The translations under genes were made by a program, and so were the position numbers. A stretch of 64,000 nucleotides of DNA from Sphaerospermopsis sp. SIO1G1 (lineage in GTDB: Bacteria > Cyanobacteriota > Cyanobacteriia > Cyanobacteriales > Nostocaceae), in the NCBI GenBank assembly GCA_010672785.1, contig JAAHFX010000006.1, positions 249,574 through 313,573 of the forward strand, written 5' to 3'. Below are positions 45,654 to 56,107 of the stretch, piece after piece. Every line of letters begins with the position of its first letter. Position 1 is the stretch's first letter. Under the pieces are notes generated by a model. The model ran no database searches and was not told where the DNA came from. It was given only the letters and a program-made list of their open reading frames with translations.

Positions 45654-45989
45654 ATGAAAAATAAGATAACAGCTACCTTGATAATTATCGCTACAATCCT
45701 AGGATTGAACTATAGAGTTAACGGACAAACACAACAACAATCAATAGAAAATTTTACATTGAAAGGAGACTCTTTAGTTAACATTAATGATCGTCGTGCT
45801 GAAACTGATTTTAGAATTTTTTTTACTCCCAACAATAGTCAAAATTCAGACAATATTACTTCTGAACAATTAGCCTGGAGTCAGTCTATATTTATGCCCA
45901 GTAGTCCCATTTTTCTACAACCTGCTACTCAGGATGTGAATGGTAATGATGGCTTGCAGGTACAGTTAGATTTAAGTGAGGATCAGTAG
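45654..45989 (+). CDS. Small exported hypothetical protein (111 aa)
   Basis: A 111-residue protein with a signal peptide (ITATLIIIATILGLNYRVNG, with likely cleavage at VNGQ) and an otherwise unremarkable, hydrophilic C-terminal part (SIENFTLKGDSLVNINDRR, IFFTPNNSQNSDN, QVQLDLSEDQ). No known domain is recognised. It lies 141 bp after the ferritin-like gene in the same direction, so it could be part of the same unit. A small secreted protein is the only claim that can be made. Confidence 0.55.
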   Translation: MKNKITATLIIIATILGLNYRVNGQTQQQSIENFTLKGDSLVNINDRRAETDFRIFFTPNNSQNSDNITSEQLAWSQSIFMPSSPIFLQPATQDVNGNDGLQVQLDLSEDQ

Positions 45990-46463
45990 AGCCTCAGAAG
46001 TATTTTTTAAAATATAGGACTCCTATTTGATTTTTGAACAGAACTCAGTATATACGTAAATTCTTCTTACCTGTTCCCTGTTTCCTGTTCCCTGACTACA
46101 CAAAAAATTTATAAATCAAATCGGATCACTATAGGACTTACGCAAGATTAATATATTTTCGTGATTGTCATCCTCACAAAACAATCTCAAACTCATATTT
46201 TTGCCTATGCGTAAGTTCTGTTTTTTTGCTTCATTTTGCAACTAGCATTTTCCTCCTCTGCGATCTCTGCGCCTCTGCGGTTAATTCCCTAATAAATTTG
46301 ATACATACGTAAAACCAAAGTTCTCTAAATTATTATCCTTGATATTAACTGTCAGCACCACTAACTTTTATACATTATCGAACCCTTCAACACTTAATTA
46401 ATATATTAATTTTGCCAGCGTTTTACAGTAAAATTAGACATTTAAAGAAAAGAGGTTTTTTTA
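45990..46463. other. Gene-free stretch with a degenerate family A copy
   Basis: 474 bp upstream of the histidine-phosphatase gene. It holds a GTTCCCTGTTTCC 7-bp run near 46075, a degenerate family A element (46133-46219), and a TTTTGCAACTAGCA and TCTGCGATCTCTGCGCC segment near 46255. No gene is visible. Confidence 0.65.
46133..46219. repeat. Family A element, copy 5 (degenerate interior)
   Basis: Ends AGGACTTACGCA and TGCGTAAGTTCT remain, but the interior shares no clear sequence with the other copies. Confidence 0.65.
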
Positions 46464-47807
46464 ATGACTCGTGTCATCATCGTGCGTCATGGACAAAGTA
46501 CATATAACATCGAAAGACGTATCCAAGGACGTACTGATGCGTCAAGCTTAACGGAACAAGGTCAAAGTGATGCAACTAACACGGGTAAAGCCCTCAGTAA
46601 GATTGCATTTCAGGCAATATACAGCAGCCCTCTCACCCGCGCCAAATCTACCGCAGAAATTATTCACAGTCAATTAGTTGATAAGTCTGTCACAATTCAA
46701 ACTACCAAAAGTTTAGTAGAAGTAGACTTACCCCTATGGGCCGGAATGTTATCTAAAGATGTGCAAGATAAATTCCCTGATGACTATCAAACCTGGAAAA
46801 CACGCCCCCATGAATTTAAAATAGTCATCAATGATACACAGGGAACACAAGAACATTTCCCAGTTTTAGCTTTATACGCACAAGCAAAGCAATTCTGGCA
46901 AGAAATTTTATCCCGTCATTCAGGGGAAACAGTTCTGATCGTTGCCCATAACGGCATTAACCGCGCCCTAATTAGCACCGCTTTAGGTATTGAACCTAGT
47001 GGTTATCATGGTTTGCAACAGTCTAACTGTAATATTAGTGTTTTAAATTTTGCTGGTGGTTTGGATGACACGGTACAGCTAGAATCAATGAATCAAACCC
47101 AACATTTGGGTGAAACTTTACCTAGCCTGCGCCCCAATCATCAAGGTATTCGACTATTGTTAGTGCGTCATGGGGAAACAGAATGGAATCGTCAAGGTAA
47201 GTTTCAAGGGCAAATTGACATTCCTTTAAATGATAATGGTAGAAATCAAGCTGCTAAAGCTGGAGAATTTCTTAAAGATGTTGGGGTGGATTTTGCTTTC
47301 AGTAGCACAATGTCTCGTCCTCAAGAAACCGCAGAAATTATTTTGCAACCCCATGCAGATATCAATTTACAGTTGTTAGATGGTTTAAGAGAAATTAGTC
47401 ACGGAACTTGGGAAGGCAAATTTGAATCTGAAATAGAAGCTGGTTTTCCCGGAGAATTAGAACGCTGGCGTACTGTTCCTGCTCAGGTACAAATGCCAGA
47501 GGGTGAAAATTTACAACAAGTACATGAGCGGGCTGTAGTAGCTTGGGAAACTATACTTAAATTCGCTCAAGAAAATAATTTAACTACGGGTTTGGTAGTA
47601 GCTCACGATGCAACAAATAAAACCTTACTTTGTCATATTCTCGGTTTATCTTTGGAAAATTTCTGGAATTTCCGTCAAGGTAATGGTGCAGTCAGTGTCA
47701 TTGATTATCCCAAAGGTGCTAGTGGTTCACCCGTGCTGCAATCTATGAATATTACCAGTCATTTAAGTGGTGGTGTGTTAGATAAAACAGCCGCAGGAGC
47801 TTTGTAA
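46464..47807 (+). CDS. Two-domain histidine phosphatase (phosphoglycerate-mutase-like)
   Basis: A 447-residue protein with two tandem histidine-phosphatase domains. The first begins VRHGQSTYNIERRIQGRTD (phosphohistidine His9) and has a matching AHNGINRALI-type C-terminal His. The second begins VRHGETEWNRQGKFQGQIDIP near residue 233 and has VAHDATNKTLLCH. Each half has the paired RHG motif and the later conserved His, so both could be active. Cyanobacterial members of this family include metal-independent phosphoserine phosphatases, so this is a candidate for serine synthesis; the substrate is not shown by sequence. The purine-rich AAAAGAGG precedes the ATG. Confidence 0.88.
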   Translation: MTRVIIVRHGQSTYNIERRIQGRTDASSLTEQGQSDATNTGKALSKIAFQAIYSSPLTRAKSTAEIIHSQLVDKSVTIQTTKSLVEVDLPLWAGMLSKDVQDKFPDDYQTWKTRPHEFKIVINDTQGTQEHFPVLALYAQAKQFWQEILSRHSGETVLIVAHNGINRALISTALGIEPSGYHGLQQSNCNISVLNFAGGLDDTVQLESMNQTQHLGETLPSLRPNHQGIRLLLVRHGETEWNRQGKFQGQIDIPLNDNGRNQAAKAGEFLKDVGVDFAFSSTMSRPQETAEIILQPHADINLQLLDGLREISHGTWEGKFESEIEAGFPGELERWRTVPAQVQMPEGENLQQVHERAVVAWETILKFAQENNLTTGLVVAHDATNKTLLCHILGLSLENFWNFRQGNGAVSVIDYPKGASGSPVLQSMNITSHLSGGVLDKTAAGAL

Positions 47808-48030
47808 CTCTAAACCTTGAAGTTTGGTTTTTTGATGTTTCAAATATTTTTTCAGATTCCTCTCTATCCTCCTGAAAAAGGTATGAGGGGATACCTGTAC
47901 GTAGGGTTTAAGGCAGGGTGCAGGGTGCAGGGTGCAGGGTGCAGGGAGAGGAAGACTGAGGCAATTGCAAGGTTTTTCAGGGTATCAACTAAAATAGATT
48001 CACAGTGATCAATACCTTAGCCATTTTTCC

Positions 48031-48107
48031 GTAGGTTGGGTTGAACGAAGTGAAACCCAACGTAAACTCAACCTATTTCTTGGGTTTTGTGCCTCAACCC
48101 AACCTAC
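48031..48107. repeat. Family D element (GTAGGTTGGGTT ends)
   Basis: A 77-bp element whose ends GTAGGTTGGGTT and AACCCAACCTAC are inverted repeats. It lies in the 373-bp gap between the histidine phosphatase and the PyrC-like gene, which also contains a GGGTGCA run (about 47911-47943). No gene is seen there. Confidence 0.8.
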
Positions 48108-48181
48108 AAATCAAGAGATTTTTGATTTTGGCAAAGGTATTGAGTGATAACAATAATTATATTAAATTTAGTCAATAGCAT

Positions 48182-49444
48182 ATGGTTAGTGAACTTCTCC
48201 AACAGGTAAGAGTTATTGATCCAGTTTCTGAAACAGATCAAATATTAGATGTATTAATTGTTGATGATTATATCCAGGAAATCGCCCCAGAAATTACAGA
48301 TGTCAATAGCGATGTTGCTATTAAAAATTGTCGAGGGTTAATTCTGGGTAATGGTTTAGTTGACTTATACAGTCATTCCGGTGAACCAGGTTTTGAGGAA
48401 CGAGAAACTCTAGCTTCTTTACTGCAAGCTGCTACCGCTGGAGGTTTTACTAGAATTACAGTATTACCTGATACCTTTCCTCCCATTGATCAACCAGCTC
48501 TAGTCTCACAATTGCAGACTTCTGCCCAAAGAGCCAACTCTCCCTCTACCCAACTTCAAATTTGGGCAGCAATGACTTTAGACTTAGCTGGTAAGCAATT
48601 AACAGAATTTACAGATTTAGTCACATCAGGAGTAGTTGGTTTTACGGATAGTCAGCCTTGGGAAAATCTATCTGTAGTGAGAAGGATGTTGGAATATATG
48701 CAGCCCTTTGGTAAACCTGTCGCCTTTTCCCCCGGCGATCGCCAGTTAACAGGTAATGGTGTAATCCGCGAAGGTGGGGAAGCTCTAAGAATTGGTTTGC
48801 CCTCTGTTCCCACTAGTGCAGAAACCTGTGCCATTGCATCCCTACTAGAATTAGTTGCTGATATCAGAACTCCCATTCATATTATGCGGGTTTCCACTGC
48901 CAGAAGTGTACAATTAATTGCCAGAGCAAAGGAAGAAGGCTTACCAGTTACCGCTAGTACAACTTGGATGCACGTCATTTTAAATACTTCTAGTATCAGA
49001 AATTATCACACATCATTGCACTTAGAACCACCATTGGGAAATCCTTATGATGTCATCGCCTTACGTCAAGGATTAAAAACAGGTGTCATAGATGCGATCG
49101 CTATAGATCACATTGGTTACACCTACGAAGAGAAAGTCCAAGCTTTTGCACAATCACCACCAGGAGCGATAGGTTTAGAAATAGCATTACCCATATTGTG
49201 GCAAGATTTGGTCACCAGTGGAGAATTTACGGCTTTAGAACTATGGCGTGTTTTAAGCGATCAACCAGCAGCTTGTTTACAACAGCAAATTCCACCTATT
49301 CAACCAGGGGAAAAAGCAGAATTAACATTATTTGATCCGGACAAAATTTGGATAGTTAACAGAAAAAATTTGTGTACACTTTCTAACAATACACCCTGGT
49401 TTGAACAAGAAATAAAAGGCCAAGTTATACAAACTTGGTGTTAG
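48182..49444 (+). CDS. pyrC: PyrC-like (dihydroorotase-family) protein lacking canonical metal ligands
   Basis: A 420-residue amidohydrolase-fold protein of the type I dihydroorotase family (GLVDLYSHSGEPGFEERE at 58-73, ATAGGFTRITVLPDT, IHIMRVSTARSVQLIARAK, DAIAIDHIGYTYEEK). Active enzymes use DxHxH, but here the stretch reads D61-L-Y63-S-H65, so the first His is Tyr. The His of HVSTA is Arg236, and the VTPHH region reads TTWMHV. Only the late Asp309 is kept. The protein could be a non-catalytic paralogue or use another chemistry. Annotation as dihydroorotase should be treated with care. It ends 87 bp from the convergent radical SAM gene. Confidence 0.85.
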   Translation: MVSELLQQVRVIDPVSETDQILDVLIVDDYIQEIAPEITDVNSDVAIKNCRGLILGNGLVDLYSHSGEPGFEERETLASLLQAATAGGFTRITVLPDTFPPIDQPALVSQLQTSAQRANSPSTQLQIWAAMTLDLAGKQLTEFTDLVTSGVVGFTDSQPWENLSVVRRMLEYMQPFGKPVAFSPGDRQLTGNGVIREGGEALRIGLPSVPTSAETCAIASLLELVADIRTPIHIMRVSTARSVQLIARAKEEGLPVTASTTWMHVILNTSSIRNYHTSLHLEPPLGNPYDVIALRQGLKTGVIDAIAIDHIGYTYEEKVQAFAQSPPGAIGLEIALPILWQDLVTSGEFTALELWRVLSDQPAACLQQQIPPIQPGEKAELTLFDPDKIWIVNRKNLCTLSNNTPWFEQEIKGQVIQTWC

Positions 49445-49497
49445 TTTGAATAAACAGGGTGCAGGGTGCAGGGAGAAAATTAGACATCTCCGGAAAA

Positions 49498-49525
49498 GTA
49501 GAGACGTTGCATGTAACGTCTCTAC
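49498..49525. terminator. Bidirectional hairpin between convergent genes
   Basis: A perfect 11-bp stem GTAGAGACGTT / AACGTCTCTAC with loop GCATGT lies between the pyrC-like stop (49444) and the radical SAM stop (49532). It lacks a clear T run; it may serve as a terminator for both genes or be another repeat family. Confidence 0.45.
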
Positions 49526-49531
49526 ACTGAT

Positions 49532-50155
49532 TTATGTTAGTTCCAACCAACCGCGATAACCAGTAACAATGCGATCGCCATTTTTGAGAATGTGTATTTC
49601 TATTTGATCACTGGCCCAATTAATTTGATCTACTAATGCTGGATTAAAAACTCGTACCTGTTGGTTTTGAGACGAAACAGGAGAAGTGGGAGAATTAATC
49701 GCCTGAGACTGCACAAAAGGCCCATCTACTAAGATATCTAATTCTGCCAACAATTCCTGAGAACCAGGAGGTGCTGAATCTGATTGTAACTGTGGGAGAG
49801 TAAAACCACTAAAAGCCATTACATTTAACCCCGCTGCTTTTACCTTGCGAGCTAAACTTGCCAATGCGGGTGCTTGCCAAAATGGTTCACCACCAGAAAA
49901 AGTTACACCTGTATTTTCAGAGGTTTTTAATATATCTGCGGCTAAACTATCAACAGATACTAACTTATTAGTTTCAAAACTCCAGGACTCAGGGTTAAAA
50001 CAACCAGCACATTCGCGAGGACAACCTTGTACCCAAACCACCGCCCGACATCCAGGGCCATTAACTTCTGACTTATCTACATATCCCATAATATTGAGAT
50101 GACCAGTCGGAATTTCTGAGAGTGCTAACAATGGGTTTACTGACTGTGTTTCCAT
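49532..50155 (-). CDS. Radical SAM activating enzyme (NrdG-like)
   Basis: A 207-residue single-domain radical SAM protein. The cluster motif Cx3Cx2C is CPRECAGC near residue 45, preceded by WVQG and followed by FNPESW. The SAM-binding GGEP motif is TFSGGEPFW. Length, GRSAV-type order and the HILKNGDRIVTGYRGWLELT end match the NrdG/anaerobic ribonucleotide reductase activase family, which abstracts hydrogen from a glycine of its target. There is no reductase in the window, so its target is uncertain. ATG start at 50155. The start could alternatively be at the next Met (NIMGY), since the first 20 residues are variable. Confidence 0.85.
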   Translation of the reverse strand: METQSVNPLLALSEIPTGHLNIMGYVDKSEVNGPGCRAVVWVQGCPRECAGCFNPESWSFETNKLVSVDSLAADILKTSENTGVTFSGGEPFWQAPALASLARKVKAAGLNVMAFSGFTLPQLQSDSAPPGSQELLAELDILVDGPFVQSQAINSPTSPVSSQNQQVRVFNPALVDQINWASDQIEIHILKNGDRIVTGYRGWLELT

Positions 50156-50896
50156 CTTGATTAACTCCTCGCTTGAAAATTATCAGTAGTATCAATACCT
50201 AGCTCCGAAAATTTCAAGGTTCTACTGGGTTATAAACATAAGTATACTTATAGTTTTGAATTCAGGATTATTTACTTATTATTAATTTATATAGGAGTCA
50301 TATTTTATTGTTGAAATTATTTTTGCCAATAGGGGAAAGAGAAGCAAAAGTTAATAATTTTCTTTAGAAACAAAATCATAGTTTTATAACTATAATACTT
50401 ACACACAAGCTATAGAATAATTTAACCACTCCAGGCACAGAGGACACAGAGGAATGAGAGTTTGTAAAATAAGTTTCATATTTAGCAAAGGTGATATGTG
50501 ATAGATAAGAGATACAGAGATTTCTATTCTTTTCCTAAATGTGCAATTAATTTGACCGTGGTACTTAACTTAATTTATAATTTTGAGATTATTTCCAGCC
50601 TTGCTCAATTGAGGTATAAAATTGAAATATCCACAATTTTAAGTAGACTATTACCTTATATTTTGACTCACTCTATTCAGTAAATATATGTAACATATTA
50701 TTTGTTTTTTTAATAATTTTCATTACAATAGAGGTACATAATTATCATCAATTTCATTTATATTGATAGGAATTTCCGTGCCAGTAAGGTACGAAATTTG
50801 TTAATTTTAGGGTACAGGAAATACATTGATTGTGGTGTGCTTCATGGACTCAGAAACACTATATACACTATACACTTAAAAAAATAAACAATAATC
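50156..50896. other. Gene-free, AT-rich stretch upstream of the TPR-CHAT gene
   Basis: 740 bp with no supported gene. It contains a degenerate, reverse-oriented family A core (ACCACTCCAGGCACAGAGGACACAGAGGAATGAGAG, about 50427-50461), then AT-rich sequence with a 61-codon frame (50498-50683) that has no domain, and the leader of the TPR-CHAT gene. The stretch near 50855-50870 has the repeated CTATACACTATACAC. Confidence 0.55.
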
Positions 50897-53800
50897 ATGC
50901 TCAAACAACTTTGTTTATATTTACCATATCGCCCATTTACAGTATTAGTAACAATACTTTTACTTTCTACTCCCAGCCTGGCAACCACTCATGATCAGTA
51001 TGTACAACTAAGTCAACATATAAAAACAACAAATAAAAATATTAAATATCAGGCAGATCAAGAAGCCGCACAAGCCAAAAAATTCCTGAGTCAGAACACA
51101 GCAGATTCCTTGGCAAAAGCACTCGTTAAATATCAAGCTGCCTTAAAATTATACAAAGAAGCTGGGGAACAAAAGTTAGAAGCTCTCATGCTTCATCAAA
51201 TAGGTTATATTTACTCCCGAACCGGAGAAAACCAAAAAGCATTGGTCTATTATGAGCAGGCATTAACTATTAGAAAAGCTATAGATTATAAATTGGGAAA
51301 AGCTATCACCTTAAATAATATAGGTTTAGTTTATTCTAGCCAGGGAGACAACAATAAAGCTCTCGAATACTATAACCAAGCCCTAAATTTATATATAGAA
51401 TTGGGAAATCGCCGTAATAAAGCTATTACCTTAAATAATATAGGTTTAGTTTATTCTGTCCTGGGAGATAACAAGAAAGCCTTAGAATACTACAATCAAG
51501 CACTATCTATTCGTCGCCAGATCAAAGATAAAAAAGGAGAAGCAGTTACCTTAACTAGCATAGGCTCAATTTATTCTGACTTGGGAGATAATAAGAAAGC
51601 CTTAGAATATTATCAACAAGCATTACCTATTCGTCGCCAAGTGAAAGATGAAAATGGCGAAGCCACAACTTTAAATAATATAGGTTTAGTTTATTCTGAT
51701 CTGGGAGATAAAAAGAAAGCTCTGGAATATTACGACCAAGCATTAACTCTATACAAAAAAGTTGGCAATAAAGCCAACCAAGCCACAACTATTACTAATA
51801 TTGGGTTAGTTTATTCTCACTTAGGAGATAAAAATAAAGCCTTAGAATACTACAATCAAGCATTACCTATTCGTCGTCAAGTAGGTGATAAAAATGGTGA
51901 AGCCACAACCCTCAATAATATTGGTTTAATATATTCTGATATCGGAGAAAAACCAAAGGCTTTAGAATACTATGACCAAGCATTAACTCTATACAAAAAA
52001 GTTGGCAATAGAGCCAGTCAAGCTACAACTATTACTAACATTGGTTTAGTTTATTCTCATTTAGGAGACAAAAAGAAGGCTCTAGAATATTACAATCAAG
52101 CATTACCTATCCGTCGTCAAGTAGGGGATAAAAACGGTGAAGCGACAACCATAAATAATATCGCCGTAGTTTATGATGAGTTAGGCGACAAAAAGAAAGC
52201 CCTAGAATCTTACAATCAAGCATTAACTTTATATCAAGAAGTTGGTAATGTCCGCAACCAAGCTACTAGCCTCAACAACATTGGTTTAGTTTATTCGGAT
52301 CTAGGAGACAAAAAGAAGGCTCTAGAATACTATAATCAAGCATTACCACTGAGAAAAGCTGTGGGAGATAAAAGGGGAGAAGCTACCACCCTGACAAGTA
52401 TAGGATTAGCATATTCAGATTTAGGAGAGAAGCAAAAAGCTTTAGAATACTATAATCAAGCATTACCGTTGAGAAAAGCTGTAGGAGATAGAAGAGGAGA
52501 AGCTACTACTTTAAACAACATTGGTTTAGTATATTCAGATTTAGGAGACAAAAAGAAAGCCCTAGAATATTACAACCAAGTTTTACCACTGAGAAAAAGG
52601 ATAGGAGATAAAAGTGGAGAAGCTACCACCTTAACAAACATCGGTTTAGCTCACTCCCACTTAGGAGACAAACAAAAAGCCTTAAAATATTACAACCAAG
52701 CATTACCTATTCGTCGCCAAGTAGGGGATAAAAACGGTGAAGCTACAACCATAAATAACATCGCCGTAGTTTATGATGACTTAGGCGAAAAACAAAAAGC
52801 TTTAGAATATTATGATCAAGCACTAACTCTCTATAAACAAGTAGGTAACATCCGCTCTCAAGCTACCACCCTCAACAATATTGGTTTAGCTTACGATGAC
52901 TTAGGAGAAAAACAAAAAGCCTTAGAATATTACAACCAAGCGTTACCTATCCGCCGGAAAGTAGGTGATAGAAGTGGAGAAGCTAACACTCTCACCAGTT
53001 TAGGTAAAGTATATGATGACTTGGGAGAAAAACAAAAAGCACTAGATTACTATAACCAAGCATTACCACTAAGAAGGGCGGTAGGAGATAAAAGAGGAGA
53101 AGGAACAACCCTCAACAACATTGCTGTAGTTTACTCAACCTTGGGAGATAAACAGAAAGCCTTAGAATACTACAACCAGTCTTTAAAACTGAGAAAAGCT
53201 GTAGGAGATAAAAGCGGGGAAGCTAACACCCTGAATAATATTGGCTTAGTTTATGATGACTTAGGCGAAAAGCAAAAGGCACTAGAATATTACAACCAAG
53301 CATTACCCCTGAGAAGAGCAGTGGGAGATAGAAGTGGGGAAGCCGGTACCCTCACCAGTTTAGGTAGAGTATATTTCAGATTAGGACAAAAACAAAAAGC
53401 CCTACAACTGTATAACCAAGCATTACCACTGAGAACAGCTGTAGGAGATAGAAGAGGAAAAGCCACCACCCTCAACAACATCGCCGTAGTATATTCTTCC
53501 TTGGGAGATCCGGAAAAAGCTTTAGCATACTATAAACAAGCATTACCCCTCACAAAAGCTGTAGGTAATAAGAGTGGAGAAGCTAATACTCTCCGTAACC
53601 TAGCTTATTTAGAAGATAGTAAAGGCAACCTTGATCAAGCCTTGAAATATATGCAGTCAGCTATCAATTTAATTGAAAATTTACGCACTAAAATTATCAA
53701 CCCAGAATTACGCACATCTTACTTTGCTACCGTTCAAGACTATTACAAATTTTATATTGACCTATTGATGAAAATGCACAAAAAGCAACCATCAAAAGGT

Positions 53801-55279
53801 TATGATGCCCTAGCACTCCAAGCTAGTGAAAGCGCCCGCGCCCGTAGTTTATTGGAACTAATTACAGAAGCTAATACTGATATTCGGACTGGTGTAGATC
53901 CTCAGTTATTGCAAGCAGAGAAAAATCTTAAACAAAAACTAGATAAAATAGAAAAAAGCCGGGTGGAATTACTCAGTCAACAGTACACTCCAGAGCAACG
54001 CCAAAATATAGAAAGAGAAATCAAAACTACTTTAGATAAATATCAAAATATTCAATCTAAAATTCGTAGTAATAGTCCTCGCTATGCAGCTATTACTCAA
54101 CCCCAACCTTTAACTTTAAAAGAAATACAACAACAGGTATTGGATGAAAATACTTTACTTTTAGAATATTCTCTAGGTTTGGATAAGAGTTATTTGTGGG
54201 CAATTACTAAAACAGGAATAACCAGTCATGAACTACCTAAAAGTGAGACAATAGAGAAATTAGTAAAAAATTTCCGCAATGAAATACTCAAACCCTACGC
54301 TAATTCTAAAACCGTAGCGAAAGCATCTATACCTTTAACAAAAATTCTTTTATCACCAGTAGCACAACAACTAGAAAATCAAAAAATATTAGTAGTTGGT
54401 GATGGTGCTTTGCAATATTTACCCTTTGCCGCTTTGTCATTACCAAACACTAAAAAAGAATACAAACCATTAATTGTTAATCATGAAATTGTTACCTTAC
54501 CTTCAGCTTCCACTGCTGCTTTAATTCGGACTGTGCAAAAAGGAAGAAAAACAGCACCTAAAAGTTTATTTATGGTAGCAGATCCGGTATTTACAGCTAA
54601 TGATGAAAGATTAACAAAAAATAAGCAACCTACCCCAAACACTAATAATAATAGCAATATAGCTCTACAAAGAGCAGTGCAAAACTCAGATATTAAGAAC
54701 CTCAAACGCTTACCATTTACCCGCAAAGAAGCAGAAACAATCCTGAATTTAGTTCCAGATGATCAAAAATCATATGTTTTCGATTTTGCGGCAAATCGAG
54801 ATTTTGCCACCAGTTCACAACTTAATCAATATCGAATTTTACATTTTGCTACACATGGCATTTTTGATAGTAAACAACCAGAATTATCCGGTTTAGTTTT
54901 ATCTTTATTTGATCGCCAAGGTAAACCAAATAATGGTTTTTTAAGACTACATGATATCTTCAATTTAGATTTGGCCGCAGACTTAGTAGTTTTGAGTGCT
55001 TGTCAAACAGGTTTAGGTGAAAATATTAAAGGAGAAGGGATAGTTGGACTAACAACTGGGTTTATCTATGCAGGAACTCCTCGTGTAGTTATGAGCTTGT
55101 GGAATGTTGATGATGAAGGAACTTCTGTATTAATGGAAAAGTTCTATCAAAAAATGCTCAAAGAGGGTTTGAATCCAACTGCGGCTTTACGAGAAGCTCA
55201 ATTGGAAATGATAGCAGATGAAGATTTTTCTAGAGCTTATTTTTGGGCAGGTTTTACCCTACAAGGTGAGTGGAATTGA
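50897..55279 (+). CDS. TPR-CHAT protein: tandem TPR array with C-terminal CHAT protease-like domain
   Basis: A 1460-residue protein. A signal or anchor ([18 protein letters not shown]) precedes a long array of 40-residue TPR units (kinesin-light-chain type), each with a GDxxKALEYYxQAL core. There are 21 in exact 120-bp register from about 51236 to 53640. A helical segment with coiled-coil features follows ([19 protein letters not shown]). The CHAT (caspase HetF-associated with TPRs) domain has catalytic His1320 in HFATHGIF and Cys1369 in SACQTG, with [10 protein letters not shown] after it. CHAT proteins in cyanobacteria act in heterocyst control (HetF) and in immunity (Craspase-like partners). 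HetF itself has no such array, so identity with hetF is not claimed. Confidence 0.93.
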   Translation: MLKQLCLYLPYRPFTVLVTILLLSTPSLATTHDQYVQLSQHIKTTNKNIKYQADQEAAQAKKFLSQNTADSLAKALVKYQAALKLYKEAGEQKLEALMLHQIGYIYSRTGENQKALVYYEQALTIRKAIDYKLGKAITLNNIGLVYSSQGDNNKALEYYNQALNLYIELGNRRNKAITLNNIGLVYSVLGDNKKALEYYNQALSIRRQIKDKKGEAVTLTSIGSIYSDLGDNKKALEYYQQALPIRRQVKDENGEATTLNNIGLVYSDLGDKKKALEYYDQALTLYKKVGNKANQATTITNIGLVYSHLGDKNKALEYYNQALPIRRQVGDKNGEATTLNNIGLIYSDIGEKPKALEYYDQALTLYKKVGNRASQATTITNIGLVYSHLGDKKKALEYYNQALPIRRQVGDKNGEATTINNIAVVYDELGDKKKALESYNQALTLYQEVGNVRNQATSLNNIGLVYSDLGDKKKALEYYNQALPLRKAVGDKRGEATTLTSIGLAYSDLGEKQKALEYYNQALPLRKAVGDRRGEATTLNNIGLVYSDLGDKKKALEYYNQVLPLRKRIGDKSGEATTLTNIGLAHSHLGDKQKALKYYNQALPIRRQVGDKNGEATTINNIAVVYDDLGEKQKALEYYDQALTLYKQVGNIRSQATTLNNIGLAYDDLGEKQKALEYYNQALPIRRKVGDRSGEANTLTSLGKVYDDLGEKQKALDYYNQALPLRRAVGDKRGEGTTLNNIAVVYSTLGDKQKALEYYNQSLKLRKAVGDKSGEANTLNNIGLVYDDLGEKQKALEYYNQALPLRRAVGDRSGEAGTLTSLGRVYFRLGQKQKALQLYNQALPLRTAVGDRRGKATTLNNIAVVYSSLGDPEKALAYYKQALPLTKAVGNKSGEANTLRNLAYLEDSKGNLDQALKYMQSAINLIENLRTKIINPELRTSYFATVQDYYKFYIDLLMKMHKKQPSKGYDALALQASESARARSLLELITEANTDIRTGVDPQLLQAEKNLKQKLDKIEKSRVELLSQQYTPEQRQNIEREIKTTLDKYQNIQSKIRSNSPRYAAITQPQPLTLKEIQQQVLDENTLLLEYSLGLDKSYLWAITKTGITSHELPKSETIEKLVKNFRNEILKPYANSKTVAKASIPLTKILLSPVAQQLENQKILVVGDGALQYLPFAALSLPNTKKEYKPLIVNHEIVTLPSASTAALIRTVQKGRKTAPKSLFMVADPVFTANDERLTKNKQPTPNTNNNSNIALQRAVQNSDIKNLKRLPFTRKEAETILNLVPDDQKSYVFDFAANRDFATSSQLNQYRILHFATHGIFDSKQPELSGLVLSLFDRQGKPNNGFLRLHDIFNLDLAADLVVLSACQTGLGENIKGEGIVGLTTGFIYAGTPRVVMSLWNVDDEGTSVLMEKFYQKMLKEGLNPTAALREAQLEMIADEDFSRAYFWAGFTLQGEWN

Positions 55280-55283
55280 TAGT

Positions 55284-55365
55284 TTGTTCAGTTGTCAGTT
55301 ATCAGTTATCACTGTTCACTGTTAACTGTTCACTGTTCACTGTTCACTGTTCACCAATCACTTTT
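55284..55365. repeat. STRR array (CAGTTATCAG, TTCACTG)
   Basis: About ten 7-bp units, first TTATCAG, then TGTTCAC, between the TPR-CHAT gene and the convergent DUF1995 gene. The latter's stop lies at 55376. Confidence 0.85.
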
Positions 55366-55375
55366 TCAGCAAAAA

Positions 55376-56107
55376 CTAACTACTTAAAGCCTTAATAAAC
55401 CGTTGTAAACTTTTGAATACACTAACTTTTTTAGCTGGTGTTCCGTTACTGGTTTGGGGTTGTTCTTTCATCAGAATCATATCTATTTCTTCACCGGATG
55501 GTTTATTGGGTAATTCTGCTATTTTTTGATATTCTCCATTGGTTTCTAACCATATTTCCCAATCACCAGGATAAGCTCGCATGAGGGCGCTTTCTTCATC
55601 AATGGGGCGCAGATAATAACAGGATTCAATGGTACTAATGAAACGTTTGCGGGTTTCTCTTGCTGCGTAACCTATACCCACCACTCCAGAGTCTTCCAAA
55701 CGGGGGTTTAGCATCACAAATGGACGTTCTCCAATAAATTCACACAGTTGCTCCAATTGGGGTACTTCTACATTTGTAGGGGAGATAAACAAGAAAATTT
55801 CATCTTCAGGCTGAATTTTTGACTCCAAAGAAGCCATTCTTCCTGTACCAATATCTTGAATTTTAAAGGGGATATCTGCCCAATCTCTACGGGCTAAAGC
55901 GGCTGCACCAGCATCAGCGAAGAAGATTTTTAAGCGAGATTCATATTCAGCAAAGACTGGTAAAAACTGTTCAGCTACTGGCATAAACTTGAGTTCTGGA
56001 AATAGTAACTCTACTTGAATACGAGTTTTTCCATCTGCTAATGCTGATTTTACAGCTTCACGGGATTGAGCGATCGCATCTTCTAAGGTTTTTGGTAGTT
56101 CAGCCAT
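55376..56107 (-). CDS. DUF1995-family protein
   Basis: A 243-residue protein of the DUF1995 group found in cyanobacteria and plants (LPA3-like, involved in photosystem II assembly in chloroplasts). Visible signatures: PKTLEDAIAQSREAVKSAL, RIQVELLFPELKFMPVAEQF, IFFADAGAAALARRDW, and PRLEDSGVVGIGYAARETRKRF. The order and length fit the family. A role in thylakoid biogenesis is inferred from the plant homologues. A 495-bp repeat-bearing gap separates it from the next gene. Confidence 0.82.
   Translation of the reverse strand: MAELPKTLEDAIAQSREAVKSALADGKTRIQVELLFPELKFMPVAEQFLPVFAEYESRLKIFFADAGAAALARRDWADIPFKIQDIGTGRMASLESKIQPEDEIFLFISPTNVEVPQLEQLCEFIGERPFVMLNPRLEDSGVVGIGYAARETRKRFISTIESCYYLRPIDEESALMRAYPGDWEIWLETNGEYQKIAELPNKPSGEEIDMILMKEQPQTSNGTPAKKVSVFKSLQRFIKALSS

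Noticed and set aside
48182..49444. Certain dihydroorotase activity for the PyrC-like gene
   Set aside because: Metal ligands are replaced; only family membership is supported.
50498..50683. 61-codon frame upstream of the TPR-CHAT gene
   Set aside because: AT-rich, no domain, no ribosome site; probably chance.
50897..55279. Identification of the TPR-CHAT gene as hetF
   Set aside because: A CHAT domain alone is not enough; HetF lacks this long regular TPR array, and CHAT proteins are numerous in Nostocales.
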